Shown one piece after another: positions 12,011 to 24,381 of a stretch of DNA of 64,000 nucleotides. The first letter of the stretch is position 1. Every line of letters begins with the position of its first letter. Origin of the DNA: Sodiomyces alkalinus F11 (lineage: Eukaryota > Ascomycota > Sordariomycetes > Glomerellales > Plectosphaerellaceae). Made by a program: the position numbers and the translations under genes. Where the stretch lies: the NCBI RefSeq assembly GCF_003711515.1, contig NW_021167079.1:5135234-5199233 (forward strand), written 5' to 3'. Under the pieces are notes generated by a model. That model made no database searches, had not been told where the DNA came from, and was given only the letters and a program-made list of their open reading frames with translations.

Positions 12011-13301
12011 TCATTTTTGCAACTCTTGCTTCTCGTACAAGCTGAGATAGCTCGCTTTGAGGCGCATTTGTAAGTGCTCATCGGCCGTTAAGACTTTCCT
12101 CTCAGAGTAAGGGTTCGCATCCCCGGTCCCGGCGTCTGGGACGAAATTTCGGACCCTCTCACTCGGAACAGGATCCAAGGTGACCGTGCCGCGGGGATGG
12201 CAGAAGTAGGCAATGGAATACCGCGGCCCGGTATCCGTCTCGCCCTGGACCTGGGACTGGTCGGAAAAGACGACGCGGTGTACGGTACTCCGCAGCAAGC
12301 CGTTGGTCCAATAGCTGAGGAGATCGCCAATGTTGATAAGAATAGGCGGGGCCGGGTCAGACTCAGTACCGGGAGGGCAGACGGGAACGGGGGCCCATTC
12401 GTTTTCCCTGGTGAGGATCTCTAGGCCTGGCTGACCGGGGAGACGGAAGAGGAGGGTGACGGAGCCGTAGTCGGAATGGGCGCCGGCCCGGACTTGTGCG
12501 GTGTCAGCCGAGGGACCCTCGGGGTAGTGAAGAAAGCGGAGGATGGTGCCAGACTCGCCCAGGCGTGTCAGATGAGCGCTGGAGAAGAAGTCCGGGGGGT
12601 GGACGTCGAGACCGAGACCGAGGAGGTCGAGGAGGCGAAGGCAGAGAGAATGACATTGCTCTCGAAAGGCGTTGATCTGGGGTTCGTCTGGCTGGATGGT
12701 CTTGGGGAGGGGTTGCTGAGCTTTTCCGTCCCTGAACTCGCCAAAGTTGAAGGCTCTAACGAGGGTGGATTCAGGTCGTCGGTCAGCAGACGGCAAGGAC
12801 ATACGAGTCACAACTACCTTAGGGGGGCTCACTCCTTGAAGTCTCCGATCTAAGAAAGGGTCAGTAGTGAAATAATACTTAGAAGTTAGAATCAACCCCC
12901 CCTTTCTTTCTTCTTCCTGTTCTAGTAGTATGTGTTCCTGGCTAGGAAAAGACTCACTTTCTGTGTCTTCGGATCAAGTGTCTCGGTGTGCATACCAGAC
13001 CAGCCGCGGTTGTTTGTCTGAATGCTACATGCGGCTTTCTCCTCGACAGGTGCCTTGAAGAGCTTCCGGGACTGCAGGACATCAGGGTCAAGCCACCCGG
13101 GGGCAAGCCACATCCATGGGGAAAGCGGGCGCCTACCAGGTCAAAGATACCGCCGATGTCGGATGGATTTATTAAGCCACCCGTATTCCTGATATAGATG
13201 AAGCCATGCTCGACTGCGGCATCGACGAGGTGGCGGGCCACCGAAGCTTCGTCGGTGCCCGAGTTGGAGATGTCGATGATGGGAATGTTGGCGTCGGGCA
13301 T
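12011..13301 (-). CDS. 2-oxoglutarate/Fe(II)-dependent oxygenase, isopenicillin N synthase-like
   Basis: This is a non-haem iron oxygenase of the isopenicillin N synthase/gibberellin-oxidase superfamily; the substrate is unknown. Four exons (13137-13301, 12958-13071, 12833-12849, 12011-12755) give 346 residues, typical for the family. The start MPDANIPIIDISNSG and HGFIYIRNTG match the DIOX_N domain. The third exon is a 17-nt micro-exon that restores GDFKEAFNFGEF. The iron ligands are His192 and Asp194 in AGAHSDYGSV and His258 in STVHRVVF. The 2-oxoglutarate clamp is Arg277-x-Ser279 in PRYSIAYF. The gene is convergent with the ligase-like gene, with 213 nt between stops. No biosynthetic core gene is nearby, so a stand-alone housekeeping or catabolic role is more likely than a cluster role. 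Confidence 0.92.
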
Positions 13302-15109
13302 GGTGACGGTACTGAGGAGGGGATGGATGTGGAAGCACTGTGTATGAGCAGGGAGCCGTTATACAAGGTAGTATAAAAGTGCACTGGAAAGGAGAATATA
13401 TCTCCGTTGGCAGATCTGATGACTGCGCCGGTATTTGGATACAGAATTAACGAAATGCCATCGTCTTCATAAGCAGCGAGCTGGCGAGAGGGAACGATTT
13501 AGCTACCTTAAGGTACCTGCTGACACCTTACCTTACCGTACTACAGATAAGCTTAAGGTACCGGTGTCCATCAGGTACCTTACTGTAAGGTAAGGTGCCT
13601 TAGGTGGGACACAAGGGTGAGGACTCTTCCCACATCTGCAGTGCGCTGCATGAACTTCCCCTCACCAACAAGCTCCGAAGGGCTGTGAATTTGGTAGGTA
13701 ATACCTACCTTATGGTACCTTAACTTACCTACCCCTACCTTATGGGGGACGCAAGTATTTGGACTGTAAGGTACTCGTCCGACTACAGGTACCTTAGATA
13801 TTCCATCCAGTGAGCCGTGTAGCAGACAGTGAACTATCCGTCGGATAAGAGCTACGGGGGAATAGTCCATGCAGGTTACCTGCACCACAGGGAACCACCC
13901 AAAACCACGCGCAATTACCTTACCCCACGGCATTAATGGATATAATACATACAGCATACCCTATGTCATGCAGACGAGTGCAGATGAACCATACATTAAA
14001 TGCCGGTACAGGTATTAAAGCGCCGACTAAGTGTAGAAAGCACTTGGCAGAAACCATTTGGCCATGGCTTCCCGAGAGTTACGAGTCTGGTAACGTATGA
14101 CACCTGGGTCCAGTCACCTGTCACTTTCGTTCCAAGTTGGTTTTCTGTTTCGTGCTTTGGCCGTGTTTGACCCAGCTGCCACGGCCATATCCGCAAATTG
14201 ACCACAACCCTCATCTCGCGGAAAACATATGGCTTGTTTGATAATTACTACGGATCGCCTTTAGATATGAGTATGTAATATGACGATCATGGTTTCCATC
14301 TTCATTTCTCTGTTTTCTATAAGCACACGGATCACTTCATTTGAAGCACGGTATGGTACGTACTCAGGTACCTAGGTACCTAAGGTAGGTAATTCCTGCG
14401 TATCCACAAGTACAGTACCAGCTCGCTGATGGGGCCAAGAGCCGCTGTGAGCTGGAACTTATTATTAGCGCCAGGATATCCAAATTCGAGCCCCAGTGCT
14501 CGTCTTGCCCTGACAGAAAGTATCCGTACAATGCCTGTGCCCTTCCCTAGGTACCTACCTTCTAAGTACCTACTTCGTACTCCGCACGTGCGAAGCTGCT
14601 TCCTTCTACTTTGTATTACGAGACTCCTTCCCTTCAGTACCTGCACTTCATTCGAAAAATACCAAAGTACCATATACATCATAGCCCGAGGGCTGTACTC
14701 GATGTGCATCGAAAAGAGAAGTACTCGATACTTAACACACAGCCCATTGACAAGACCTCGAAAGGGTAGGTACCTTAAGGTATCTACAGTATTACACCAC
14801 GGGCCGGCCCAGTCCAATCCTAATCTATCCGTCTCAATTGCCCAATTCCATCTTAAACTCCTTACCTTCCTCGCTGGCATCAGCAAACCTCGACAAAACT
14901 ATATTGTAGCCTGACCTCGTCCCGAAGCCACGGGCCTCCATTGCCGGCCTGGTCTCTTCATGACACACCGTTCGTCGTTCTGTCACTTTCCAAAGAGGCC
15001 TCGCGGTTGTCCAGCTCAGTTCGGCCCTCCTCCCCCTCGTCACGACCTACGATCCAATCTTCCTTGAGCTTCCCTAAGCTTTGCATGGTCGTGCGCAAGG
15101 CTGGTCAAG
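13302..15109. other. 1.8 kb spacer with GGTACC/CCTTACC motif clusters
   Basis: No coding exon is supported. This is one of the densest stretches for the short motifs: 13502-13607, 13690-13800, 14345-14395, 14545-14585 and 14765-14785 carry repeated GGTACCTTAAGGTA, CCTTACCTTACCG and CTAGGTACCTAAGGTAGG-like words in both orientations. Positions 14800-15109 are probably the mkt1 5' region. Confidence 0.5.
13502..13607. repeat. Cluster of short palindromic GGTACCTTA motifs
   Basis: In about 105 bases there are TACCTTAAGGTACCTG, CACCTTACCTTACCG, GCTTAAGGTACCGG, AGGTACCTTACTG and TAAGGTAAGGTGCC. These are overlapping, partly self-complementary combinations of GGTA and CCTTA units. The same vocabulary recurs in most spacers and in no coding exon I examined. 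Confidence 0.6.
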
Positions 15110-18092
15110 ATGCCTTGTGAGTATCCTTCTACTCTCTCATTGTGCCATACGTACTAGTTGCAAAGATTTTGCTCGTTCTTTTCGCTGTTTTCGCTTGCGA
15201 CACCCAACACCCTGACGGACCACCTGTGGTGTGTGCTGAGCTTTGCCCACCCCTCCTGGCGTCTCATATCTCGAGTCTGATGTTCTTGCTCGTTGGCGGC
15301 ATCATACTCTCGTGGGTTCAGTTGCTGGACCAGTTCTCCATCTCAGAATGCTGTTACTTCCCCCTCCACGAGCATCGCATGTGTAGCGTCGTGGCAGCAT
15401 GCCATCGTTGCCACGACTCTCTGGCACTGGCGAACAAAACTGCCCTCCTATGCGACCTTGCACAAAATGAGCTCCCCCCCCCCCACTTTCGGCGAACCGT
15501 GTCTCGGCACGATAGTTATCTCGTCTTCTCTGGCCTTCCTGCAGTCGAGTTGCTCGACACCTCGTTTGCCGTTGTCGTTTACAGACTGACCATGTAGGTA
15601 GCTCTCATTGAAGATGCTTGGATCAACGGCCAGGCCGCGTGAGTCAATCCCTCCCCGAGACCGCGACTGCGCAGCCCCTTGCCTTTAGGATTTCGGACAA
15701 CTAACTGTTGGGACCAACAGGACTTTCAATGTCTCCGACATCGAACATTGCGGTATCGCTGTAGATGCAACGTATTATCTTCAGCTCCTCCTCGATACTC
15801 CGCCGTCCCACGAACCCCTATTGCCTGCCCTGGGGGCGCTCACAGGGCTCGAGACACATATCCGTCGCGACTTGGACCAATGGACTGCCCATAACGTCGT
15901 CCCCCTGTTCATCTTCGATGGCCAAGCCCTCCATGGCCAAAATCAGGTCACTGTGCAGCGCGGAAAGCTTGCCCACCGAAAAACCGACGAGGCATGGAAT
16001 CTATACTTCAAAGGACAAGCGGAGCAGGCAGTGGCCGCCTTCGGCATCAGTAGCGGTAAGGGCCTATATCCTTGGCGGCGAACATACCGAGCAATGCTCC
16101 TGACTCTGGCCTCCTTTTTCTCTTCTTCACAGGCGCCTTTCGTGTTCAGGATCTTTATCCTGTGCTCCAGGACATCTTGCGATCCATGAATCTACAGTTC
16201 CTCGTGGCCCCAAGCAATGCGGCAGCTCAAGTGCGTCTCGGTAGCCTCCTCTCCATCTAGTTCGCCATACCCTAACTTTTCTCTTTTCTTCTTCTTCTTT
16301 GTCTCTTCCAGGTTGCATACTTCGATATGATCGATTCCGATCAAGTCGGCGGCATCATGGGCTCGCAGGAACTACTGCTCTACCCGATCAACGACGGCGT
16401 CATCCGATCGATAGATTGGGAGTCCAAGAAAGTGACAGCCATCTTCAAAAAGGGCCTCATGCGATCACTGAACGTTACCGAAACCACCTTTGTGGACTCG
16501 CTTCTCATGACCGGAACCTCATTCCTACCTCCCTACCCCCCGCTTCAAGATCCCCAGTATGTCCGCCGCCAGCCTTACACCATCAATGATGCCGTCAACA
16601 TGCTGCGTACTGCCGATAAGTCGGTTGCAGCCTCTTGTTCCGCCTTTAGCGATGTTCTGCAAGCCCAGGATCCAGACTGGCTGGATAAATATCGGCGAGC
16701 CAAGATGGCTGTGTTGCATTTCATTCACATCACGGAGTCCGGCGAAGTCAAGGTACATGATTACGACCATCTGACGAAGGACAATATCCAATACCTGGGC
16801 CTGCAGCTTCCTGCCGAGCTCTACCACTATCTCAACACGGGTCTAATTGGGGGTCGTCTGTTGAGCGTTCTCACGCATCTAGAATTCGTCGTCCTTCCCA
16901 CCCTGGACGGTGTTGTCACCGAAGACTATAAACGGCTGGTGACCAAGCAGCTCGTACCCGTCCGAGAAACGACTCTGGCTCTCCTCGTGCCTAGGCTGCA
17001 TAGGTGGATCAGCCGCCAGGATATTAACCTCAAAGTATGGTATGACGACGCGTTTTCCCAGAGACTCAACCATGCAACTGTGCAGCCCAACCCGATACAG
17101 CGTACCGCGACCTGGGATGTCAAAGCCTCGAGCTTTGACAAGAGCGACGTCGTGACACAGAGTCCCGGATCCATTGCGTTTGAAGTCCTCTCTCTCCTCT
17201 TCCCAGAATTCGTCGCGGAGACTTTCCCCAAGGAGAAGCGAGTAAAAGGCATCAACTCGGCTTCGGAAATATCAAGTACTGCCATCTTGCGATTCCTTCA
17301 CCTACGGGGCTATGTTGACGACAATCACGGCCTCACCAACTGGGGCAATGCCCTGGCGTGTTCCATGATGAGCGTCCAATCATGGGCCGATAAGGTCGCC
17401 CAGGATTTCAACGCGTACGAGGCTATACTCGCAGCATTCGAGCTTATGCGATTCGGCGTCCTGACGGCGAATACGAATCAGGGAGACCTCAACGGAGTGG
17501 CGCCTAACGAGAGCCTTTCTGAGGAGGGTAGCAGCCTTCTTATCGCCCGCTGTGCCTCATTGCTAAAACTTCGCCACCAGGCGAACGGATACACGGGACC
17601 ACTTAACAAGATCCTGCTCCACTTCTGGTCCTTGGCAAATGAGGTCCGCGAAGCAGACCGAGATCTTGTGGAGGCCATTGTCGTTTCCATGTTCTTGCAT
17701 GCACAATCGGAGAGGGACAGGAACGATTACCTAGCCCTCAGTCATGGGTAAGCCAAAGTTGGATAACTAACAATACATGCGTGTGAAGCCGCTAACGGAT
17801 GCATAGACTTCCTTTCTTGCACAATCCGGACATTGCCCTGGGCATCGCAGTCAAGACCTTCCTTGCCGACGTCTTACCAGAAGATGAAAGTGCTGTGCGA
17901 CAAAGCAAGCTAGACGCCTTTCCTGGAAATTTCGTGCCCAACGCTATCAACTTCCCGGAAGACCTAAGCTTCAGCTTGTCTTTCTTTGACGCCCTCTTTG
18001 TTGGTATAGAGAACCTGGGCATGGAGATGTCGACCGAGGACAAGGCTGCTTGGCGGGCAGCCAAGCAGTACCGGGAATTGCGACGATTCTAA
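15110..18092 (+). CDS. mkt1: Mkt1 homologue, XPG-like post-transcriptional regulator
   Basis: Mkt1 with its partner Pbp1 acts on mRNA fate in yeast. It carries an XPG/FEN1-like fold without clear nuclease activity. Six exons (15110-15116, 15602-15638, 15721-16055, 16133-16230, 16312-17747, 17807-18092) give 732 residues. Exon 1 has only seven coding bases and is followed by a 485-nt intron, the longest in the window. Recognisable parts are the N-terminal XPG-like GIAVDATYYLQLLLD and VVPLFIFDGQALHG, then LVAPSNAAAQVAYFD and MGSQELLLYP. A large Mkt1 C-terminal region follows, with LRFLHLRGYVDDNHGLT and FSLSFFDALFVGIENLG. The N-terminal splice choice is the only one that keeps frame (MPSLIEDAW). 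Orthology is by family recall. Confidence 0.88.
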
Positions 18093-19378
18093 GTCACCCT
18101 TCTAGCACGGCGTTGAGGACTGCAGAAGAAAACAAAAAGGCAGAGAGAATAGGCAAAAGGCTCCTTGAGGGTCGTGTGGAATCACGGCCGATGGTCCCGG
18201 ACCATTCTGGGAACCCTAGCATTAACACCCTTTGAAAAGCAAAATGGGACCTCCCTGCACACCACACTGCTCGAGTTCAGGACTATGTCGGGGCTTTCGA
18301 CGAAGCATTTTTCCCAACCAGTCGAACCAACATACCGGTCTTGGCGACTCGAAGCATCAATCCTGAAGGTGTAACTCACCCGAGGGTCATCAATTGCTCA
18401 GGCTAAATCAATAAGCACTATGGTGGATGTCTGCATCGCCCGCGGCAACTGGCGTCTGTGATAGATATACTATGGAGTCTAGGAAAATAGGGCGGGTTTC
18501 CTAGCGGCGCGCCGACAGCATCCTCTATACTCCAGATAGCTATTTAGTCCTGACTAAAAAAAGAAGAAAAAAAGAAAAAAAGAAACATGCCACCCATCGT
18601 CTGTTCACGCTCGCTTGGGAATCTGTGGAAGACATGATGGTGTACAGAGGAAGTCAGGCCTTCACCGAGAGCGAACCACCGATTCCAGTGGCGGACACGA
18701 TATCAGAACAAGCATACATCGTTCACTGAGGTTATAAATCCGCGAATGAAGGGTGGCTGAAAAGGGGGAGAGCAGAACTTATGGCAAAGGTAGGAGGGTC
18801 GAAAAAGTCCGATTCCCCGTCAGAGGTTTTTATACTGCTTATTCGGGGCTCCCATATCCGTCGTTTTACGACATTTAAAAAGCGCCCTGGCGGTCCCCTC
18901 ACCGAGCCATAATTGCACAACCCAGCCTCGTCAATTCATTTCATGTTGTCATGTCCATCTGATCTCCGATTTTGTCCCAGAGACCGACCCATCTGCAGCC
19001 CTGTTCTGATCCCTGAACCACCGAGCGAGCCGCTTGAGACATACCGGTCACCAGACCCGGTCCGCCCCCGGACGATGAAGAAAGAGACTTGAACGCCTAC
19101 CCAATCCAGACCCGTTTAAGGTCATCCGCAAAGCACCCCTTTCCCGAAGATGAGTGAGTGAGAAAAGCAAAGAAGAAAGAAAATGGGGGGCGAAGGGTAT
19201 CATGGTGCAACTCCCCCCCCCAGCAAGATCAATCTTTAGTAAACAAGCAAAAGTCAGTAGAATAGTCCTTTCTGTACCCGGCAGCCGTACCATCGCCGCC
19301 TTCTGTTGGCTTGTTGTCTTCGAAGGGCGAAGAAAGGGAAAGGGCGATAGTAGGAGGGGGTTGTTGCTGTTGGTGTTC
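18093..19378. other. Spacer between mkt1 and the RFTS gene (convergent)
   Basis: I find no supported exon. An A-rich tract lies at about 18555-18585. Short open frames at 18732-19386 have no recognisable features. The right part is probably the 3' untranslated region of the minus-strand RFTS gene. Confidence 0.4.
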
Positions 19379-21917
19379 CTAGACAAGCAGACGGCGCTTT
19401 ATGGGATGTGGTAGAGGTTGGCCGTTGATGTCTCCCTGTTGGCTGCCGTTTGCCCCCCCGCCCATGCGACGGATTTTGTCGAGAAGATTGCTGTAGAAAG
19501 TAAATGTCGTTAGAGCCTGTTCTTTTCGATTTCGGTTTTTCTTTTTGAATCGGTATGATGAGAATGGTCGCGGACAGTTGGGAGAATTTCCCAGACAGTC
19601 TCATGCGAGGCACTGGACTCTAGGCCAGGCTCACACAGGTTGATGCGCCTCCATGTACTGGCATGGGCACAAGTTGCAGAAGGGAGTAGAAGAGAGGGGG
19701 TCAATAGGGGGCGAGGGAAAGGAAAAGGGGGTTGCATACTCTATCGGCAGGTGGCCTCTGCTGCTTTCTAACATGGCCAGGTTGATTCTCTCCTCCTGAT
19801 CTTCATCTTCGTCGCGATGCACTTGCTTTATGTGCTGTTGTATTCTCTGCCTGCCATCGCTGTCTTCTGGGTTCCGCTCAACAAAGGGACATTCGTCGTC
19901 TTCGTCGCAGACCCATGCGCTGTTGGGGCCTTTGGGTGTATCATCCGGCAGCTTCTCGGCCCGGATGACGACCTTGACCGGGGCGATGCCTTCGGTGGGG
20001 GCTTTCTCGGGTTCTCGTTCGTCGCCGGCGATGTCTGCTTGCCCTGCCTCATCCAAGGCCTCGTCCTCGTCGTCGCCCAAGATATGTAGCGTCTTGGCCG
20101 ACTTCGCAGCTCGGTAACTCGACTCCGAAGCTTCGTCTGAGGCGAGGGGTCTCTTGCTCGAGGGACGGAGACTGGACGTCTTGCCAGACGGCCGGCCCCG
20201 TGTTCGCCGTGGAGGCGTCTCGAGTGTTGAGTCATTGTGTGCGGCGGCCCAAGGGCGCTTGGCAGTAGACGGTTCAGTCGTGGGAGCGGTAACCGTCTTC
20301 TTCCCCCGCCTGGCGAGCTGTTCTATGACAGTGTCCGGATGGAATAATTCTGGAGGGCGACGCTCCTTCTTGGCCGCATCTAGGAGGTAGTTGTAGAAGC
20401 TTGACCCAGCCCACAATTGGGCGTCCAGTTCAGCAAGCAACTCGGGCGCATAGTACGCCACCATCTCGGGTGCCGCGTTGTAGTGCTTGATCTTGTGATT
20501 GTAGTATAATTTTGACCAAATTTTGGATTTGGAAACGGCAGTTGTCGGTTTATCCAGGCCACGTCTGATTTCTTCAATGCCGTCTACGAGACATCTGACC
20601 ACTGGTGAAAGACCGTCACGACCTGCCACAGGAGCTGCCGACGCTCCCTCGTCATCGGGTTTGAGTGGAACGGGGGGACCAGGGTCGATGTCCATGGGCT
20701 GTGGCGCAGGGGATGTGCTTGTCAAGTTAATCGTCTCTTCGGGTTTTCTCGATTGGCGACTGCCCCGTTTCGAGGCAAAGTCGCGCGAAGCGACTTCGGG
20801 TTCGGAACTGTCCTTTGGTTGCACGGAGGTACGTTGCGTCGATTTGGCTAGGGATTTATGAGCCGGGGGATCATCAATATTGGTCACAACCTGTTCGGGC
20901 TCGACCTTTCCGACGACAGCGGGGTTCAGCTTCTTCCTCTCGTTTTCCAGGACTTTGTGGGTAAGTTTCTAGACTAGTTAGCATGGCGGTGCAAGAGGTG
21001 ACTGGGCGACTGAGCTAGCTCACCGGATGCCTCGATGTAAGCCACTTGAATAACGTTGTCGGCTCCCAGTCGAAGTAGCTTTTGTCCTCTTCGTAGAAAT
21101 GGGAAATGAGGAACGGTGCATGTTCGTCACAAGAGGCGACAACCTCTTGGTATACCGATCCGTCCCCGGCATTCACGGCAAACTAGAGTGTCAGACGGTA
21201 TGAATCAGTTACCAGCTCCGGCAAATATTGATCTACGAGGTATGCGGGAATCATGCGCACCTTGAAAAACATGGTGTCCGGGTCCAGCCGATCATAGATC
21301 TCTGCGCGGCTCATCTTCTTGCCCTTTTTCCTCCTGTAAGGTTCTTCGAACGCCATGTGAACGTCGAGCATGTTGTAGTAAAGCGAAACAGCCTCGGCCA
21401 TCTTGGTGTAGATGGGAGTGTACTCGATCGACGGTGGTCGGATTTCGTACCAACCGCAGCGTCCCGCAGCCCAAACGCACGGTGTCTTCTCTGCACCTTC
21501 GCCGATACCCACCGAGTAAGTGCCGCAGTTTCGTATCTCGATATAGGCGGATTTGGTGGTGCGCTTGATAACTGGTTGGGGAAAAGAGGTTAGCTGCCTG
21601 GCAATCATGCGGTCCAGGTGTAGAGACGTGGGAAGCGGAAGGGAAAAAAAAAAGCAGAGCTTACATCGGTTCGCCTGGTCGCCCTCTGCTCTGATGAAGC
21701 CGCGTACAGTGACCGGCCCAAGGAAGGACACATATAGAAGGTCGGCCAGCTGACCGTCCTTGCCGTATATGGTGACATCCTCCAGAACATATGTCTTGTC
21801 CCAATCATTCTCGTCTGGGGACGGAAGCTTGAGCACGCTGGTCTCTTCGGCGTACTTAATCCTATCCTCGTCGACCGTTGCGACGGTGGAATTGGACGAC
21901 CTCCGTTTTCTTCCCAT
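19379..21917 (-). CDS. Stand-alone RFTS (DNMT1-RFD) protein with C2H2-like motif
   Basis: This protein carries a replication-foci-targeting-sequence domain but no cytosine methyltransferase. Exons 21665-21917, 21261-21571, 21024-21182, 19740-20968 and 19510-19657 join in frame. The RFTS region spans roughly residues 45-190, with YIEIRNCGTYSVGIG, WAAGRCGWYEIRP and AEAVSLYYNMLDVH. A Lys/Arg- and Ser/Pro-rich middle follows, then a motif with Cys-x5-Cys and His-x4-His in VCDEDDECP...QQHIKQVH. If translation stops at 19510 the protein has 699 residues. A further exon (about 19379-19490, NLLDKIRRMGGG) looks coding in a compatible frame, but I could not place its donor. RFTS domains outside DNMT1 are known from fission yeast Raf2, a Cul4-complex heterochromatin factor. 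A similar chromatin role here is inference. Confidence 0.85.
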
Positions 21918-22756
21918 ATTGATAGGTAAGCGGGAAGGCCGGAGAAGAGTGGCGGAAGTGATGGAATAGGACGGGTCAGATCGGATGCGACTTTCGGATC
22001 AGGTGCCGGTGGGAGTGTTTTGGTGTCTGGTTCATTCAAGAGCTGGTGTGATGGCTATTCTTGCTGATCCCGTTCTTGCAATTGCTTCGCGGATGATAGC
22101 GCAAGTGTGGGCAGCTAGTGGGGAAAGGATGAAAGCTTCGAAGATGGTCTGGTAGTGTTGGGCGAAAGACGTGGGAGGTGTCATGGAGCATCGACGCGCA
22201 GAATACGCGACTGATTAAGAGGGACGGCTTCAATTAAAACTGGATTGCTTATTATTCGGTACGTACCCCACACTTCAACTGAGGTGTGAACTTAAGTGGT
22301 AACTAAGGTAAAGGTACCTTACCTTACCTTACCTTACCGTATTTATTACTATGATTGGTAGGCACCTCAGTGGTCAGGGAACCCAGGCTGATAAGATAGG
22401 ATTGTTGCAATACGATACGAGGAAGGTACATCCAAGGAACTTACAACAGCCCATGATCGGTCAACATCTGAGTACTCTGTACTTTGTCCAGGCCCCGCAC
22501 CCCCAAAAATTTCAGTCCCAAATGGCGGACCAGTTCCCGCCTGGAAGAGGGTTTTGCAGCCGATTGGGGAAACGCAAGAACCCGTACCCGTGTACCTTAG
22601 CTTCCTTCCGCCTCCACCGTCGACCTGCGCGACCTGTAGCCTCCATTTTTTTTTTCTTCGTCTCGTCTTTTCTTCTCACCTTTTCATTCTCCCCTCCTCA
22701 ACCTCCAAGACTAGACCAATTGGAGCCGGATGCGAATCACGGCTAGTCTATGGAAG
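21918..22756. other. Divergent spacer RFTS gene / pus4 with CCTTA repeat
   Basis: This shared promoter region lies between two divergent genes. It holds a CCTTA pentamer run at 22313-22339. A pyrimidine-rich stretch at about 22640-22710 precedes the pus4 start. No exon is supported. Confidence 0.5.
22313..22339. repeat. Tandem CCTTA pentamer run
   Basis: GGTACCTTACCTTACC continues as four to five direct copies of the pentamer CCTTA, then ends in CG. The same unit occurs singly or in pairs in most other spacers. Confidence 0.7.
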
Positions 22757-24381
22757 ATGGCGAAAAGTAGCGTCGTCGAAGGCGTTTTCGGTAAGCTTCC
22801 TACCCCTCCCTATACTTCCTTTTATGACTGTCCTCCTGTCAGGCGCCGCACCTAGATAATCTCTACGTTGGGCTTACACGTATCCTACTCTCTGTAGCCA
22901 TCAACAAGCCTATTGGTCTTTCTTCTGCGCAGGTGATTCGCGATTGTCAGCAGCACTTCAATCCTTCGGCCCTCTTCGCCCCTCTTGTGGAGCAAGAGGT
23001 TAAGAAGCGAATCACTGAGCCTAAGGGACAATTTAAGAGGCGCAGCCTCGCCAAGAAGGCTGCTCGCGTGAAGATGGGACACGGAGGCACCCTGGATCCG
23101 CTCGCTACTGGCGTCCTGATCCTCGGCGTCGGCTCGGGCACAAAATTCTTACAGTCCTTCCTCGATTGCACCAAGACATACGAGACCATCGTTCTCTTCG
23201 GAGCCGATACGGATAGCTACGACCGCACCGGTAGGATATTGACGCGGAAGCAGTACGACCACATCACCCGGGAGTCGGTAGAGAAGGAACTCGACAGTTT
23301 CCGGGGCAAGTTCGAGCAGATCCCGCCTCTGTACTCTGCCCTGAAGATGGAAGGAAAGCCACTCTACGAATACGCCCGCGAGGGTAAGCCCATCCCGCGC
23401 GAGATTGTGGGGCGCGAGGTCGAGGTGAGGGAGCTTGAACTCCTGGAGTGGTACGAACCCGGCACGCACAACCACCGGTGGCCGACGGAAGAAGCCGAGA
23501 CGGCCGAGAAGAACCTCGCCGAGCAGGTCTGGCGGGTCGAGAAGCAGCAGAAAGCCACCGGCGCGAAGAAGATGACCCCGGAGGAAGCCCTGGAGGAGGC
23601 CAAGGCCGCGTCGGCCCACGAGTCGCTGAAGCGCAAGTTCGACCAGAGACAAGACGAGCTCGTAAGAGACATACCAGCTAAGCGAAGGAAGTCCACCAAG
23701 CAGGTTGCGCTAATGTCAGGTGCGTTGGGACAGCTCCCCGCATCACCGGCCACCGAGGGGAAGGGGCACATCGACGTCTCCCCGCCGTCGGCCGACTCCC
23801 CGCCGCCTTGGACCGATAAGGGCCCCCCCGCCGCCCGGATCCGCATGACCGTCACGTCGGGTTTCTACGTACGCAGCTTCTGCCATGACCTGGGTGTCAA
23901 GGTCGGCTCGGCCGCCATGATGGCCGAGCTCGCCCGGTCGCGACAGGGCGACTTCTCCCTAGGTGAGAACTGTCTGGAATACAGCGACTTGGGGAAGGGG
24001 GAGAAGGTATGGGCGCCCAAGGTGGCTGCCATGCTTGAGGCGTGGAAGGAGAAGCATCCCGACGGCCCGGCGCGTCAGGAAGCGGCGAGGTCAGACCGCA
24101 ATCAGAATTTGGGAAAACGACAGGCCAACGGCAACGGGGAGCAACCGGAGCCCAAGAAGCAGAAGCGAGAGCGCGCTTCGGATGGGGAGGGCGCGGCAGA
24201 GAAGAGGAGGAGGAGAAACTCCAGCTCGGCGGATGAGGCCGAGGCCGAGGTTGAGAAGAAGCAGCACGCTCGGTCTTCGCCCTCCCCCGTGGCTTCTGGC
24301 GGCGGGGAGCAAGCATCGAAAGAGGATACCCCTCGGAAAGCAACCGATAACGAGTCTGAGTGGGAAGGCATCAAAGATTAG
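22757..24381 (+). CDS. pus4: tRNA pseudouridine-55 synthase Pus4 (TruB family)
   Basis: Pus4 isomerises U55 in the T-loop of tRNAs in nucleus and mitochondria. Two exons, 22757-22790 and 22898-24381, give 505 residues. The start MAKSSVVEGVF splices to AINKPIGLSSAQVIRD, the family opening. The catalytic motif is GHGGTLDPLATG, with the nucleophilic Asp at about residue 78. It is followed by TKTYETIVLFGADTDSYD, IPPLYSALKMEGKPLYEYA, and near the C-terminal part of the core FYVRSFCHDLGVKVG. A highly charged Lys/Glu/Arg tail of about 120 residues follows the core, as in other filamentous fungi. An insertion rich in Glu and Ala (about residues 195-300) separates the two halves of the catalytic domain. 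Confidence 0.95.

Noticed and set aside
12011..18092. Secondary-metabolite cluster around the 2-oxoglutarate oxygenase
   Set aside because: The neighbours are a DNA ligase-like protein and Mkt1. There is no synthase, P450, cluster-type transporter or pathway regulator nearby.
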